A stretch of 64,000 bases of DNA from Arthrobacter sp. UM1 (GTDB taxonomy: Bacteria > Actinomycetota > Actinomycetes > Actinomycetales > Micrococcaceae), in NCBI RefSeq assembly GCF_020483305.1, contig NZ_JACWAB010000003.1:186001-250000 (forward strand), in the 5' to 3' direction. A model generated the notes under the pieces. It ran no database searches. It saw only the letters and a list, made by a program, of their open reading frames with translations, and was not told the DNA's origin. This document shows positions 35,951 through 45,106 of this stretch, one piece after another. The translations under genes were made by a program, and so were the position numbers. Each line of letters opens with the position of its first letter. The stretch's first letter is position 1.

Positions 35951-37675
35951 ATGAACATGGGCTCCAAGGCATTCGCCTCCCGCACGATGAAGGTCTCCGC
36001 CGTCGCTCTCGCATCGGCGCTCGCGCTCTCCGCCTGCGGCGGAGGGGGCAAGGGCTCGGGCCCCGAGGCCGGCAAGGAGGGCTCGACGAAGACGGCCACC
36101 AATCCCCAGGATGTGAGCAAGCTCGAGAAGGGCGGCACCCTCCAGCTCGCCGTCTCCGGCATCGGCCCGGACTTCAACCGCTTCTCCGCGAACGGCAACA
36201 GCGCGGACACCGCGGACATGCTCTCGCCGATGTACCAGGCCTCGGTCTTCAACTACAAGGCCGACGGCACGCCGGTGCTCAACAAGGACTTCATGGAGGA
36301 CGCCAAGTCCGAGACGAAGAACGGGCAGCAGGTCATCAAGTACACCTTCAACCCGAAGGCGAAGTGGAACGACGGCACGCCGTTCGACTACAAGACGCTC
36401 AAGAACATGGCCGAGGTCCTCTCGGGCAAGAACCCCGAGTACGCCGTGGTCACCACGGCCGGGTATGAGGACATCGAGAAGGTCGAGCAGGGCTCCAAGC
36501 CCAACGAGGCGATCGTGACCATGAAGAAGGGCCACGACTTCTACCCGTGGGAGGACCTCTTCTCCGACGGCTCGGGCGAGGGCATGTTCCACCCGGCCAT
36601 CAACTCCCCGGAGATCTTCAACAAGGGCTTCTCCAAGCTGCACCCCGAGTGGATGGCAGGCCCCTACAAGCTCGAGAAGTACGACGAGGCGGCCAAGAAC
36701 GTCTCCATGGTGCCGAACGACAAGTGGTGGGGCGAGAAGCCGATCCTCAACAAGATCATCTTCCGCGCCATGGAGTCCACGGCGACGATCGCGGCCTTCA
36801 AGAACGGCGAGGTGGACACGGTCAACGTGGCCAACGAGAGCCGCTACAAGCAGGCCAAGGGCGCCGCCAACTCGGAGGAGCGCCGAGGACAGCGCCTCTC
36901 CGTGTTCGGCGTGGTCTTCAACGCGAAGTCCGACTCCCCGGCCAAGGACCTCGCGGTCCGCAAGGCGATCTGGCAGGCGACGGACCGCAAGGCCATGAGG
37001 GACGTCCGCTTCAAGGGCCTCAACTGGGACGAGACCCAGCCGGGCTCCTGGATGTCCATGCCCTTCTCCCCGCTGTACGAGGACAACATGCCCGTCAAGT
37101 ACAACGCGGAGGAGGCCGGCAAGACCCTCGAGGCCGCCGGCTACAAGAAGGGCTCGGACGGCTTCTACGCCAAGAACGGCAAGAAGCTGACGGTCACGCT
37201 CACGGACTTCGGCCAGGGCGATCCGATGACGGCCGCGCTGGACCAGACGCTGCAGGCGCAGATGAAGGCGGCCGGCATCGACATGAAGCTCGACGTCCGC
37301 GGTGACAACCAGTTCAACGACACCATGGGCAAGAAGAACTTCCAGATGATCTTCATGGGCTACACCGTGGGATCGGACCCGACCAGCGCGCCGAAGCAGT
37401 ACTACAAGTCCGGCGGCGAGAACATCTCCGGCACCGGCACCGCCGAGGTGGACAAGATGATCAAGGAGCAGAAGCTCGTCCCGGACGCGAAGGAGCGCGC
37501 GAAGTCCGCCAACGCGATCGAGAAGAAGGCCATGGAGCAGTACGGCATGCTCCCGATGTGGAACGGCCCGATCATCGGCCTGTACCGCAAGGGACTCGCC
37601 AACTTCGGCCCGCACCTCTACGAGTCGATCGACTGGACCAAGGTCGGCTTCGAGCAGGGCTCGACTCACAAGTAG
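35951..37675 (+). CDS. extracellular solute-binding lipoprotein, family 5 (peptide type)
   Basis: A 574-residue secreted binding protein of the upstream ABC importer. The signal peptide ends in lipobox LALSAC (Cys at about residue 29), followed by a Gly-rich linker. The SBP family 5 region shows DMLSPMYQASVFNY, KWNDGTPFDYKTLKN near residue 139, and AVRKAIWQATDRKAM near 337. Start ATG 35951 has GAAAGG upstream. It is the last gene of the operon and is followed by a hairpin. Confidence 0.93.
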   Translation: MNMGSKAFASRTMKVSAVALASALALSACGGGGKGSGPEAGKEGSTKTATNPQDVSKLEKGGTLQLAVSGIGPDFNRFSANGNSADTADMLSPMYQASVFNYKADGTPVLNKDFMEDAKSETKNGQQVIKYTFNPKAKWNDGTPFDYKTLKNMAEVLSGKNPEYAVVTTAGYEDIEKVEQGSKPNEAIVTMKKGHDFYPWEDLFSDGSGEGMFHPAINSPEIFNKGFSKLHPEWMAGPYKLEKYDEAAKNVSMVPNDKWWGEKPILNKIIFRAMESTATIAAFKNGEVDTVNVANESRYKQAKGAANSEERRGQRLSVFGVVFNAKSDSPAKDLAVRKAIWQATDRKAMRDVRFKGLNWDETQPGSWMSMPFSPLYEDNMPVKYNAEEAGKTLEAAGYKKGSDGFYAKNGKKLTVTLTDFGQGDPMTAALDQTLQAQMKAAGIDMKLDVRGDNQFNDTMGKKNFQMIFMGYTVGSDPTSAPKQYYKSGGENISGTGTAEVDKMIKEQKLVPDAKERAKSANAIEKKAMEQYGMLPMWNGPIIGLYRKGLANFGPHLYESIDWTKVGFEQGSTHK

Positions 37676-37723
37676 GCGAGCGCAGGGCTCGAGATGACGA
37701 CGGCGGCCAGCGCCGCCTGACGC

Positions 37724-37765
37724 CGAGAGGCCCGGATCCCCTGGACAGGGGGTCCGGGCCTCTCG
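37724..37765 (+). terminator. terminator hairpin after the peptide transporter operon
   Basis: 13-bp arms CGAGAGGCCCGGA/TCCGGGCCTCTCG with extra CCCCT/AGGGG pairing inside. There is no T-tract. It lies about 50 bp past the binding-protein stop, between convergent genes. Confidence 0.65.
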
Positions 37766-37829
37766 TGCGCGGGGTGGAGGCGGGCGCCGTCGTCGTCCTC
37801 GGGGAACGGCCGAGGCACGGAGAGCGCGC

Positions 37830-38723
37830 CTAGAAGAATCCGACCTCGCTGCGGCCCTGGCCGCCGGCCATCTGCTCGAGGCGGGCGATGCGCTGGGCGG
37901 TGGGCGGGTGCGTGGAGAAGACGTTCGCGAGCCGCTCGCCGCGGAAGGGGTTGGCGATCATCATGTGCGCAGTGCTCTGCAGCCGCGTGTCCTCCGGGTT
38001 CATGGGATACCGGGAGATGCCCGTCTCCAGCTTGCTGAGCGCCGAGGCGAGGGCCAGAGGGTCCCCGGTGAGCTGGGATCCGTCCTCGTCTGCGTCGAAC
38101 TCGCGGGTGCGGGAGATGGACATCTGGATGACGGTCGCCGCGAGCGGGGCGAGGAGGCTGACGGCGATGAGGGCGATCGGGTTGGCGCGGTTCTCCCGGC
38201 TCCCGCCGCCGAAGAACATGAGGAAGTGCGCCACGGAGGTGATGACGCCGCCGACGGCGGCCGCGACGGAGCTCGTCAGGATGTCCCGGTTGTAGACGTG
38301 CATGAGCTCGTGGCCGAGGACGCCGCGCAGCTCCCGCTCGTCGAGCAGGCGCAGGATGCCCTCCGTGCAGCACACGGCGGCGTGCTGGGGGTCGCGACCC
38401 GTGGCGAAGGCGTTGGGCGTCTCGGTGGGCGCCACGAAGATCCGCGGCATCGGCTGGCGGGCCCGGGCCGAGAGCTCCTCCACGATCCGGTAGAGCTGCG
38501 GGGCCTGCTGCGGCGAGACCGGGTACGCCCGCATGGAGCGGATGGCGATCTTGTCCGAGTTCCAGTACCCGTACGCGGTCATGGCGAGGCCGACGAGGGC
38601 GAACCCGAAGATGAAGACCGGCCGGCCCGTGGAGCTCGCGATGAGCGCTCCGATGAGCAGCAGGAGCGCGAACATCCCGCCGAGCAGGGCCGCCGTCTTC
38701 AGGCCGTTGTGGTGCTGGTGCAT
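37830..38723 (-). CDS. htpX: M48-family zinc metalloprotease HtpX-like
   Basis: A 297-residue membrane protease for quality control of membrane proteins. It has two N-terminal helices (about residues 9-28 and 34-52) and the zinc motif HELMH in LGHELMHVYNRD near residue 137. Two more helices follow, then the downstream Glu in SRTREFDADEDG near 209. An ATG at 38732 would add three residues. The C-terminal FSTHPPTAQRIARL is the family end. Confidence 0.93.
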   Translation of the reverse strand: MHQHHNGLKTAALLGGMFALLLLIGALIASSTGRPVFIFGFALVGLAMTAYGYWNSDKIAIRSMRAYPVSPQQAPQLYRIVEELSARARQPMPRIFVAPTETPNAFATGRDPQHAAVCCTEGILRLLDERELRGVLGHELMHVYNRDILTSSVAAAVGGVITSVAHFLMFFGGGSRENRANPIALIAVSLLAPLAATVIQMSISRTREFDADEDGSQLTGDPLALASALSKLETGISRYPMNPEDTRLQSTAHMMIANPFRGERLANVFSTHPPTAQRIARLEQMAGGQGRSEVGFF

Positions 38724-38762
38724 GCCCCCCATTGTCCCCGCCCTGCCTGAAACGGGGCTGGG

Positions 38763-38878
38763 CGGGGGCTTGATCCGAATCCGGCCTCGTTTGTCCCCGC
38801 TCCCGCTTGTATCCGGCCTCGTTTGTTGCGACTTGGAGGAATGCGACGGGCTATTCCTCCAAGTCGCAACAGATGAGC
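38763..38878. repeat. intergenic repeat with 18-bp inverted repeat (TTGCGACTTGGAGGAAT)
   Basis: The block contains a direct repeat ATCCGGCCTCGTTTGT (38777 and 38812 regions). Next to the second copy is a perfect 18-bp inverted repeat, GTTGCGACTTGGAGGAAT and its complement, with a 10-nt loop (about 38825-38870). It lies between the divergent-upstream side of htpX and the end of the DJ-1 gene. It looks like a REP-type mobile or structural element and no gene is supported here. Confidence 0.75.
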
Positions 38879-38895
38879 GGACAGGCCGGAGCGGG

Positions 38896-39675
38896 CTAGT
38901 GCTCGCCCGACTCCTTCTCGGCCTCCTCGGCAGCCTTGGCCGCGTCGTGCTCCGCGCGCAGGGCCTCGGACTCGGCCTGCTCCGCCTTCTTCTCGCGGCG
39001 GACGGCCACGGTGATGAGCTTGACCATCTCCTTGGCCACTCCCCCGGCCGAGGCGGGGTTCTGGCCGGTGACGAGGCGCTCGTCGACGACGACGTTCTCC
39101 TCGAAGTCCTCGCCCTCCTTGAACTCGGCGCCGTCCTCCTCGACCTTGGTCTGGAGGGCGAACGGCACGGCGTCCTCCTTCTTGACGGCCTTCTCCTCCG
39201 CGTTGGTGAAGGAGGTGGCCTTCTTGCCCTCGAGGATGCGCAGCCCGTTCTCGAGCTCGACCCCAATGAGGCCGGCCGGCCCGTGGCAGACGGCGCCGAC
39301 GACTCCGCCGTCGTCGTACACGCTCGCCACGACCTTGTGCAGATCCGCGTTGTCCGCGAAGTCCCACATGGTGCCGTGGCCGCCGACGAGGTAGACCGCG
39401 TCGTACTGGTCCGGGTCGATCACGCTGATCTTGGGGGTGTTGTAGAGGGAGGCCTTGACGACCTCGTCCTCGAGGTACTCCTTGGAGAGCGGGTCCGACT
39501 CGTCCACGCCGTCCTGGGGAGGCTGTCCGCCGTCGATCGAGGCGAAGTCGACGAAGTAGCCGGCGTCCTTGAAGACCTTCCACGGGTGCGCGGCCTCGCC
39601 GACGAAGTAGCCGGTCTTCTCGCCGGTGTCGCCGAGGTCCTCGTGGCTCGTCAGAACAAGCAGAACCTTCTTCAT
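38896..39675 (-). CDS. DJ-1/PfpI (Hsp31-like) family protein
   Basis: A 259-residue glutamine-amidotransferase-like fold. The nucleophilic Cys is in VGAVCHGPAGL near residue 131 and the acid residue in GGHGTMWDF near 98-106. This large-subfamily arrangement matches Hsp31/glyoxalase III-type enzymes that detoxify methylglyoxal or act as holdases. A charged, probably helical tail (about residues 225-259, rich in Glu, Ala, Lys) is not part of the usual fold. ATG 39675 follows GGAGGCACC. Confidence 0.88.
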   Translation of the reverse strand: MKKVLLVLTSHEDLGDTGEKTGYFVGEAAHPWKVFKDAGYFVDFASIDGGQPPQDGVDESDPLSKEYLEDEVVKASLYNTPKISVIDPDQYDAVYLVGGHGTMWDFADNADLHKVVASVYDDGGVVGAVCHGPAGLIGVELENGLRILEGKKATSFTNAEEKAVKKEDAVPFALQTKVEEDGAEFKEGEDFEENVVVDERLVTGQNPASAGGVAKEMVKLITVAVRREKKAEQAESEALRAEHDAAKAAEEAEKESGEH

Positions 39676-39831
39676 GATGCGGTGCCTCCTTCAACAGGCG
39701 GTGTCTGTCCCCACACCGTAGGCACGCGTTCCTGAAGGTTTCCATACAGAACCCGGCGTGTCGGCGCCGAGTCGTGAAGGTAAGGCGAGGCTCTATTGTG
39801 AGTCATTCAGAAATAAGGAACAGTAGGAGAC

Positions 39832-40380
39832 ATGGATCGCATGACGCAGGACACACGTGCAGAGGCCGTCGCGCCTCCGCACCGCAGTGGCCGGCCTCAT
39901 TCCGAGACCCGCCCCGAGGGCGCGCTGAGCCGCGACGCATGGGGAGCGCACCTGCGCTCCCGCGGCCTCAGGGTCACGCAGCAGCGGCTCGCCGTCCTCA
40001 CGGCCCTCCACGAGCAGGGGCACCTGCTCGCAGACGAGGTGTCCCGGGCGGTCCGCACCGGCGGGGGCCGGGCGGCGGACATGTCCCTGCAGTCCGTCTA
40101 CGTGGTCCTCGGGGACCTCGAGCGGACGGGACTGGTCCGCAAGGTGGACCTCGGCACCGGCGGCGCGCTCTTCGAGACGCGGGTCGGCGACAACCACCAT
40201 CATGCGATCTGCCGCGTCTGCGGCTTTGTGGAAGACGTGCCCTGCGCCGTCGGCCGCACACCATGCCTCGACCCGGGAGCGACGAGCATCCGGGTCGACA
40301 CCGCGGAAGTCGTCTTCCGGGGTGTGTGCAGCACCTGCGCTGCATCGGATTCCAACAACCTTGGAGTGAAGAATGACTGA
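39832..40380 (+). CDS. Fur-family transcriptional regulator
   Basis: A 182-residue metal-dependent repressor. The helix-turn-helix is in [15 protein letters not shown] and [20 protein letters not shown]. The metal-binding [12 protein letters not shown] near residue 121-132 and the second CSTC near 170 are present. It overlaps the catalase gene by 8 nt, the usual FurA or PerR-like arrangement sensing iron or peroxide. The start may be ATG 39832 or 39841. The long Arg/Pro-rich N-terminus is unusual. Confidence 0.88.
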   Translation: MDRMTQDTRAEAVAPPHRSGRPHSETRPEGALSRDAWGAHLRSRGLRVTQQRLAVLTALHEQGHLLADEVSRAVRTGGGRAADMSLQSVYVVLGDLERTGLVRKVDLGTGGALFETRVGDNHHHAICRVCGFVEDVPCAVGRTPCLDPGATSIRVDTAEVVFRGVCSTCAASDSNNLGVKND

Positions 40381-41818
40381 ATCGAAGTTCCCATCGACCA
40401 CCGAGTTCGGCGCGCCTGCCGGCTCGGACCGCAACTCGCTGTCCGTGGGCCCCAACGGCCTCATCCCGCTGCACGACGTGCACCTGGTGGAGTCGCTGGC
40501 TCACTTCAACCGCATGAACGTCCCGGAGCGCCGTCCGCACGCGAAGGGCTCGGGCGCCTTCGGCACGTTCGAGGTGACGAACGACGTCTCGAAGTACACG
40601 AAGGCCTCGCTCTTCCAGCCGGGCTCCAAGGTGGACATGCTCGCCCGCTTCTCCACGGTGGCCGGCGAGCTCGGCTCCCCTGACACGTGGCGCGACGTCC
40701 GCGGCTTCTCGCTCAAGTTCTACACGGACGAGGGCAACTACGACATGGTCGGCAACAACACGCCGGTCTTCTTCGTCCGCGACCCCATGAAGTTCCCGCA
40801 CTTCATCCGTTCCCAGAAGCGCCTTCCGGACTCCGGTCTGCGCGACGCGGACATGCAGTGGGACTTCTGGACGCAGAACCCCGAGACGGCCCACCAGGTC
40901 ACCTACCTCATGGGCAGCCGCGGCATCCCGAAGACCTGGCGCCACATGCACGGCTTCAGCTCCCACACCTACATGTGGATCAACGAGGCCGGCGAGCGCT
41001 ACTGGGTGAAGTACCACTTCCTCACCAACCAGGGCATCGAGAACCTCTCGGCGGACGAGGCTGAGCGGCTCGCCGGCGCGGACGCGGAGTACCACCGCCG
41101 GGACCTCTTCGAGGCCATCGAGCGCGGCGACTTCCCGTCCTGGACCCTCAAGGTGCAGATCATGCCCTTCGAGGACGCCAAGACGTACCGCTTCAACCCG
41201 TTCGACCTCACGAAGACGTGGTCCCAGAAGGACTACCCGCTCATCGAGGTCGGCACGATGACGCTCAACAAGAACCCGAAGAACCACTTCTCGCAGATCG
41301 AGCAGGCGGCCTTCGCTCCGAGCAACCTCGTGCCGGGCATCGGCATCTCGCCGGACAAGATGCTCCTCGGCCGCGTGTTCGCCTACGCGGACGCGCACCG
41401 CTACCGCATCGGCACGAACTTCGCGCAGCTGCCGGTCAACCGCCCGATCGTCCCGGTCAACACCTACAACTCCGAGGGCAACATGACGTTCGAGGACTCG
41501 GGCGACGCTCCGGTGTACGCCCCGAACTCCCTCGGCCGCCCGTACTCGGACGAGACCGGCGTGGTGGACAACAGCTGGGAGTCCGACGGCGAGATCGTCC
41601 GCTCCAGCTACGAGCTCCACGCTGAGGACGACGACTTCGGCCAGCCGGGCACCCTCTACCGCGAGGTGTTCTCCGACGCCGAGCGCGAGGAGTTCCTCGA
41701 GACCCTGACGGGCCAGCTCTCGAGCATCAAGCGGGATCACATCCGCGAGAACGCGATCGAGTACTGGACCAACGTGGACGCCGACCTCGGCGCCAAGCTG
41801 CGGGCCAACCTCAAGTAG
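40373..41818 (+). CDS. katA: monofunctional heme catalase
   Basis: Breaks down hydrogen peroxide. The 481-residue length fits the small-subunit clade. The distal His is in [12 protein letters not shown] near residue 54-65, the distal Asn in [16 protein letters not shown] near 125, and the proximal heme Tyr in [14 protein letters not shown] near 335. Translation begins inside the fur stop region (GGAG upstream), so expression is coupled to Fur. Confidence 0.97.
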   Translation: MTESKFPSTTEFGAPAGSDRNSLSVGPNGLIPLHDVHLVESLAHFNRMNVPERRPHAKGSGAFGTFEVTNDVSKYTKASLFQPGSKVDMLARFSTVAGELGSPDTWRDVRGFSLKFYTDEGNYDMVGNNTPVFFVRDPMKFPHFIRSQKRLPDSGLRDADMQWDFWTQNPETAHQVTYLMGSRGIPKTWRHMHGFSSHTYMWINEAGERYWVKYHFLTNQGIENLSADEAERLAGADAEYHRRDLFEAIERGDFPSWTLKVQIMPFEDAKTYRFNPFDLTKTWSQKDYPLIEVGTMTLNKNPKNHFSQIEQAAFAPSNLVPGIGISPDKMLLGRVFAYADAHRYRIGTNFAQLPVNRPIVPVNTYNSEGNMTFEDSGDAPVYAPNSLGRPYSDETGVVDNSWESDGEIVRSSYELHAEDDDFGQPGTLYREVFSDAEREEFLETLTGQLSSIKRDHIRENAIEYWTNVDADLGAKLRANLK

Positions 41819-41853
41819 CCCTCGGCTCCGCCGGACCCCGGCGGAACGCGCAG

Positions 41854-41889
41854 AGAGCGGCCGCTCGCCTCACGGCGGGCGGCCGCTCT
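41854..41889 (+). terminator. terminator after catalase
   Basis: A 16-bp stem (AGAGCGGCCGCTCGCC and partner, one G-T pair) with a TCAC loop, ending in TCTTCTCT. It follows katA by 35 bp. Confidence 0.75.
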
Positions 41890-41933
41890 TCTCTGTCTGC
41901 GACGAGCGCGACGGCGCCCGAGCCCGCGCGAAC

Positions 41934-42037
41934 GCGCAGCGGGGTCCGGGCAGGGCCCGTGCGGGCGCGCAGCGGGGTCCAGGCAGGGCCCGGGAACGCG
42001 CTCGGGGCCGCCTTCCTGCGCGGAAGACGGCCCCGAG
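41934..42037. repeat. 33-bp tandem repeat and 17-bp hairpin between convergent katA and tetR
   Basis: A 33-bp unit containing CGCAGCGGGGTCC is repeated in tandem (41934 and 41967). It is followed by an inverted repeat GCTCGGGGCCG...CGGCCCCGAGC (about 42000-42037, one mismatch). The hairpin may terminate the tetR transcript on the minus strand. Confidence 0.55.
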
Positions 42038-42095
42038 CACACGGGTCAGCGCCAAAACCCCTCTCCGGAGACGGCAGCGTCTCCGGCGCGCCGGT

Positions 42096-42782
42096 TCAGC
42101 GGGCGGGGTTCGGGCGGTTCTTGACGGCGACAGCCTGAGCCTCGAGCTCGAGCTTCACCTTGGTCTTGAGGGCGTCCTTGGCCTTGACGCCGTTCTCCTC
42201 CGCCGCGCGCTCGAGCGCCGTGCGGAAGCTCTTGAGAGCGAACTCGATCTCCTCGGCCGCCACGTCCTCATCCCCGTTGAGGACGAAGTCGAACCGGATG
42301 CCGGTGATCTCCGAGACGAACCCGCGGGCGATGGACGTGGCCGCCTTCTTCTTCAGGCCCACACCCGTGAGGTACGTGATGACGAGGTCCGTCCACAGCC
42401 GGTTGTACGTGGAGAGCGCGTTCTTCGGGTTCTCCGCGACGACGTCCATGGTGGCCGACTCCATCTGGAGCCGGAGCAGGTGACGGTTCTCCTCCGTCAT
42501 GAGCTGGCGCAGGGTGCGCGAGGTGTTCTCCTCGAACACCTCGAAGTCCTGCTCCATGACCTCCGGGAGGTCATTGAACATCACCCGGTAGTCCACCTCG
42601 CGGACGATGTCGTTGATGAGGGCCTCGCGGTTGCCGAACTGGTACACGAGGACGTAAGAGCTGACGCCGAGCGCGTCAGCGAGCGTGCGGAACGTCACCG
42701 AGGCGAGCGTCCGCGTGCGCAGGTACTCGAGAATCTCCTCCAGCAGCTGCTGCTTCCGATCAAGAGCTTTTGGTCTACCCAT
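42096..42782 (-). CDS. TetR-family transcriptional regulator
   Basis: A 228-residue repressor. The N-terminal helix-turn-helix is LASVTFRTLADALGVSSYVLVYQFGNREAL at about residues 26-55, followed by an all-helical ligand domain and a charged C-terminal tail. The upstream region is A+T-rich and holds a 15-bp palindrome at 42800-42814, probably its own operator. No obvious target gene adjoins it, since the upstream neighbour is the sigma factor on the same strand. Confidence 0.88.
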   Translation of the reverse strand: MGRPKALDRKQQLLEEILEYLRTRTLASVTFRTLADALGVSSYVLVYQFGNREALINDIVREVDYRVMFNDLPEVMEQDFEVFEENTSRTLRQLMTEENRHLLRLQMESATMDVVAENPKNALSTYNRLWTDLVITYLTGVGLKKKAATSIARGFVSEITGIRFDFVLNGDEDVAAEEIEFALKSFRTALERAAEENGVKAKDALKTKVKLELEAQAVAVKNRPNPAR

Positions 42783-42799
42783 GCTGTAGACAATATGAG

Positions 42800-42814
42800 A
42801 TTTTGCAACAAAAT
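42800..42814 (-). promoter_or_regulatory. 15-bp palindromic operator for the TetR-family gene
   Basis: ATTTTG-nnn-CAAAAT is a perfect palindrome 18 bp upstream of the TetR-family start, in an A+T-rich patch that also holds TATTGT. Position and form fit autorepression. Confidence 0.6.
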
Positions 42815-43109
42815 GTCACATCTAGGACACGTTCTCTGTGAATTCGTGAAAACGATTGGTTTGACCCCTGAGCCGTGGTACAAGCTGGGGAGCTCTGGAG
42901 CCGGCACCGTGCCCAAATAGGCCCAGATGGAAGCGCTTTCGCCCTCGCCTCCCGGGAAGCCGATCCCCAGGCCGGCGAGTGTTCAAGGCGTTTGTTTGTG
43001 ACACCCGCCAGACGCGTCTGCTCGGCGGCCAGAGGCTTTCCCGAGGGGTGGGCGCGACGCCTTCTCACACCCCCGCAGACGGGGGCACAAAGACGGAACA
43101 GAACCGGGA
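42815..43109. other. intergenic region without a supported gene
   Basis: About 295 bp between the sigma-factor stop and the TetR promoter. It contains a short CCCCCGCAGACGGGGG hairpin near 43070-43086, which may end the sigma-factor transcript. Open frames here have shadow-like composition and no ribosome site. Confidence 0.4.
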
Positions 43110-44948
43110 TCAGCGGCTCCCGGCGGTCCCGCCGGAAGGCCGGATCCAGCCCCGGGACGGGTCCCAGTGAGGCGCCGCGGGGCGATCAGGCCGCGTTGAG
43201 CTGAACGGCGCCCTGCCCGGGGTGCCCGGACGCGTACGGGACGGAGCCCAGGACGCGGGATTCGAGGGAGCAGTGCCCGAAGGCAGCGAGTCCGAGGGGC
43301 CAGTGGCCGGGGGAAGCGACTCCGAGGGGGCAGGGGCCGAAGCTGAAGGAGCCGACGGCGACGCACTCGCGGGGGCCGTGCCGGAAGGAAGAGGGCTGGA
43401 GGACGCCGGAGCCGACGGAGGCGGACCGTTTCCATTCGAGTCCGAGTTCCCCTGGTTCTGGTTCCCGGTGTCGCCGTCATCGGTGCGGCCGCCGCCCGGC
43501 TTCGGCGTCTCCGAGCCGCTGGGGCGGGGGCCCGTGGGGCCTGAGGCCGACGGCGACGGCTTGGGCGATTCGCTCGACGACGGGGTCGGGACGTGCGACG
43601 GCGCGGGGGCCGCTGGACTCGTCGAGGAGTGAGTCGGAGCGCTCGGGGCCTGAGGCGGCTCCGACTCCGGGCTTTGCTGGCCGGCAGGGACAGCCGGGGC
43701 CTCCGGCGCGGCCGGGCGCTGAGTCAGACCGGCGGGCAGGCTCCACGGCGCCGACTGCGGCGCGGCGCCCTGCACAGCAGGCACGGGGGCCGCGGCCTGC
43801 GGCGAGCTCGGCGCCTCGGGAGCAGCCGCGGGAAGGGCGGGCGCCTGAGCGGCGCCGGCGGCGCGTGACGGAGCTGCAGCGCCGGGGGTCTTCGGCGACG
43901 CCGAGGAGCGGGGCGCTGCGGAGGCAGCCGAACCCGAGGACGGGGCGCCCGCCGCAGCCGCCGGGGCGGAGGCCGCTGCCGAGGGAGCCGACGGGGCGGA
44001 GGGCTTGGACGCGGGCCACAGGACGGCCGTCCCGGCCACAGCGAGCACGCCCGTGCCCGCGGCCGCCACGAGGGCCGGGCGCGGCACGGCCTTCCACCAG
44101 GGAACGTGGGAGAGCGCCGCGCCGGAGCCGGCGACGGTGCCGGTGACTCCGACGCCGACGAGCGGGGCGAACGAGGCGGCGACGCCGATGTAGAGAGGCA
44201 GGACGACGGCTCGCATCGACGAGCCCACGTCCTCGAGCTGGCCGATGAGCGCCGAGCAGCGCCCGCAGGACTCGAGATGGTCCGAGACCTTGGTCCGGTT
44301 GCGCGCGCTCAGGCCGTCACGCACGTAGGCGCCGAGCATGGAGGCGATGGGCGCGCACGCGTCGTCGTCGTCGACAAGATGGACGTGCTCCTGCACGTAC
44401 GCGTTCCGGAGGCCCTCCCTGGCCCGCACGAGGAGCGCCGAGACGCCGTTCGGCGAGAGGCCGAGGAGCGGGGCGATGGCGGAGGGGGCCATCTCGTCCA
44501 CGGACGAGTACCAGAGCACGGCCTGCCAGCGCTCGGGCAGCGAGCGGAAGGCCCGGGAGACCACGCCCGACTCGAACTTGGACATGACGGGGTCCACGTA
44601 GCGCTCCGAGGGGTCGTCGAAGAGCTCGGGCTCGTCCGTCAGCGCAGTCTGGGCCGCCTTGTCATTCTGGGCGAAGGCGAGGCGCGAGACCGTGGTGCAG
44701 ACGTAGGCGCGGAAGAAGGAGTGCGGGCCCCCGCCGTTCTTGAGGAGCTCGAAGACCTTGGCGAACGCCTCGGACGTGAGGTCCTCCGCATCCGAGACGT
44801 TGCGCACATGGCGCCGCGCCACGGACTGCACGGCCGCGGCGTGACGGGCGTAGAGGACCTCGAACGCGTCCGTGTCCCCGACGCGGCAGGCTGCGATGAG
44901 CTCGGCGTCGGCACGCCCGTCATCAACAGCGAGTGCGGTGGTCTGCAT
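43110..44948 (-). CDS. ECF sigma factor fused to a zinc-binding anti-sigma-like domain, membrane helices and a Pro/Ala/Ser tail
   Basis: A 612-residue single-protein signalling device. Residues about 15-90 are sigma region 2 (DAFEVLYARHAAAVQSVARR, SDAEDLTSEAFAKVFELL). Region 4 spans about 125-185 (LPERWQAVLWYS, LGLSPNGVSALLVRAREGL). Next is a ZAS-like zinc site, DHLESCGRCSALI (HxxxCxxC), near residue 230. Two hydrophobic helices follow near 255-278 and 295-315, then 300 residues rich in Pro, Ala and Ser. The tail should lie outside the membrane. A GTG at 44954 is better spaced from GGAG than the ATG used here. Related fused ECF groups (such as ECF52/53) are known in actinobacteria. Confidence 0.85.
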   Translation of the reverse strand: MQTTALAVDDGRADAELIAACRVGDTDAFEVLYARHAAAVQSVARRHVRNVSDAEDLTSEAFAKVFELLKNGGGPHSFFRAYVCTTVSRLAFAQNDKAAQTALTDEPELFDDPSERYVDPVMSKFESGVVSRAFRSLPERWQAVLWYSSVDEMAPSAIAPLLGLSPNGVSALLVRAREGLRNAYVQEHVHLVDDDDACAPIASMLGAYVRDGLSARNRTKVSDHLESCGRCSALIGQLEDVGSSMRAVVLPLYIGVAASFAPLVGVGVTGTVAGSGAALSHVPWWKAVPRPALVAAAGTGVLAVAGTAVLWPASKPSAPSAPSAAASAPAAAAGAPSSGSAASAAPRSSASPKTPGAAAPSRAAGAAQAPALPAAAPEAPSSPQAAAPVPAVQGAAPQSAPWSLPAGLTQRPAAPEAPAVPAGQQSPESEPPQAPSAPTHSSTSPAAPAPSHVPTPSSSESPKPSPSASGPTGPRPSGSETPKPGGGRTDDGDTGNQNQGNSDSNGNGPPPSAPASSSPLPSGTAPASASPSAPSASAPAPSESLPPATGPSDSLPSGTAPSNPASWAPSRTRPGTPGRAPFSSTRPDRPAAPHWDPSRGWIRPSGGTAGSR

Positions 44949-45030
44949 GGTCACGAGGGACTCCAGGGGATCGGGATGGGGTGGCGAGCGTGCATCACGG
45001 ACGTGCGGCACGCGCGCTGCAGACCCATTC

Positions 45031-45036
45031 TATAAT
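45031..45036 (+). promoter_or_regulatory. candidate -10 in the sigma-factor divergent region
   Basis: TATAAT lies 71 bp upstream of the plus-strand unknown gene. The opposite strand reads ATTATAGAAT, which could serve the sigma gene. No -35 consensus is evident on either strand. Confidence 0.35.
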
Positions 45037-45106
45037 TCTCAGTGGCATCTCCGCCTCCCAAAGGGCCTCCCCCGCCCCGCCTGTCCCCGCAGAACCGAGT
45101 TTCACC

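Noticed and set aside
42875-43204. Plus-strand open frame in the gap upstream of the TetR gene
   Set aside because: No ribosome site, no recognisable domain, and it runs into the antisense of the sigma gene.
43222-45035. Plus-strand open frames opposite the sigma-factor fusion
   Set aside because: Gly/Glu/Arg-rich antisense products with no motif. The minus-strand sigma regions 2 and 4 are unambiguous.
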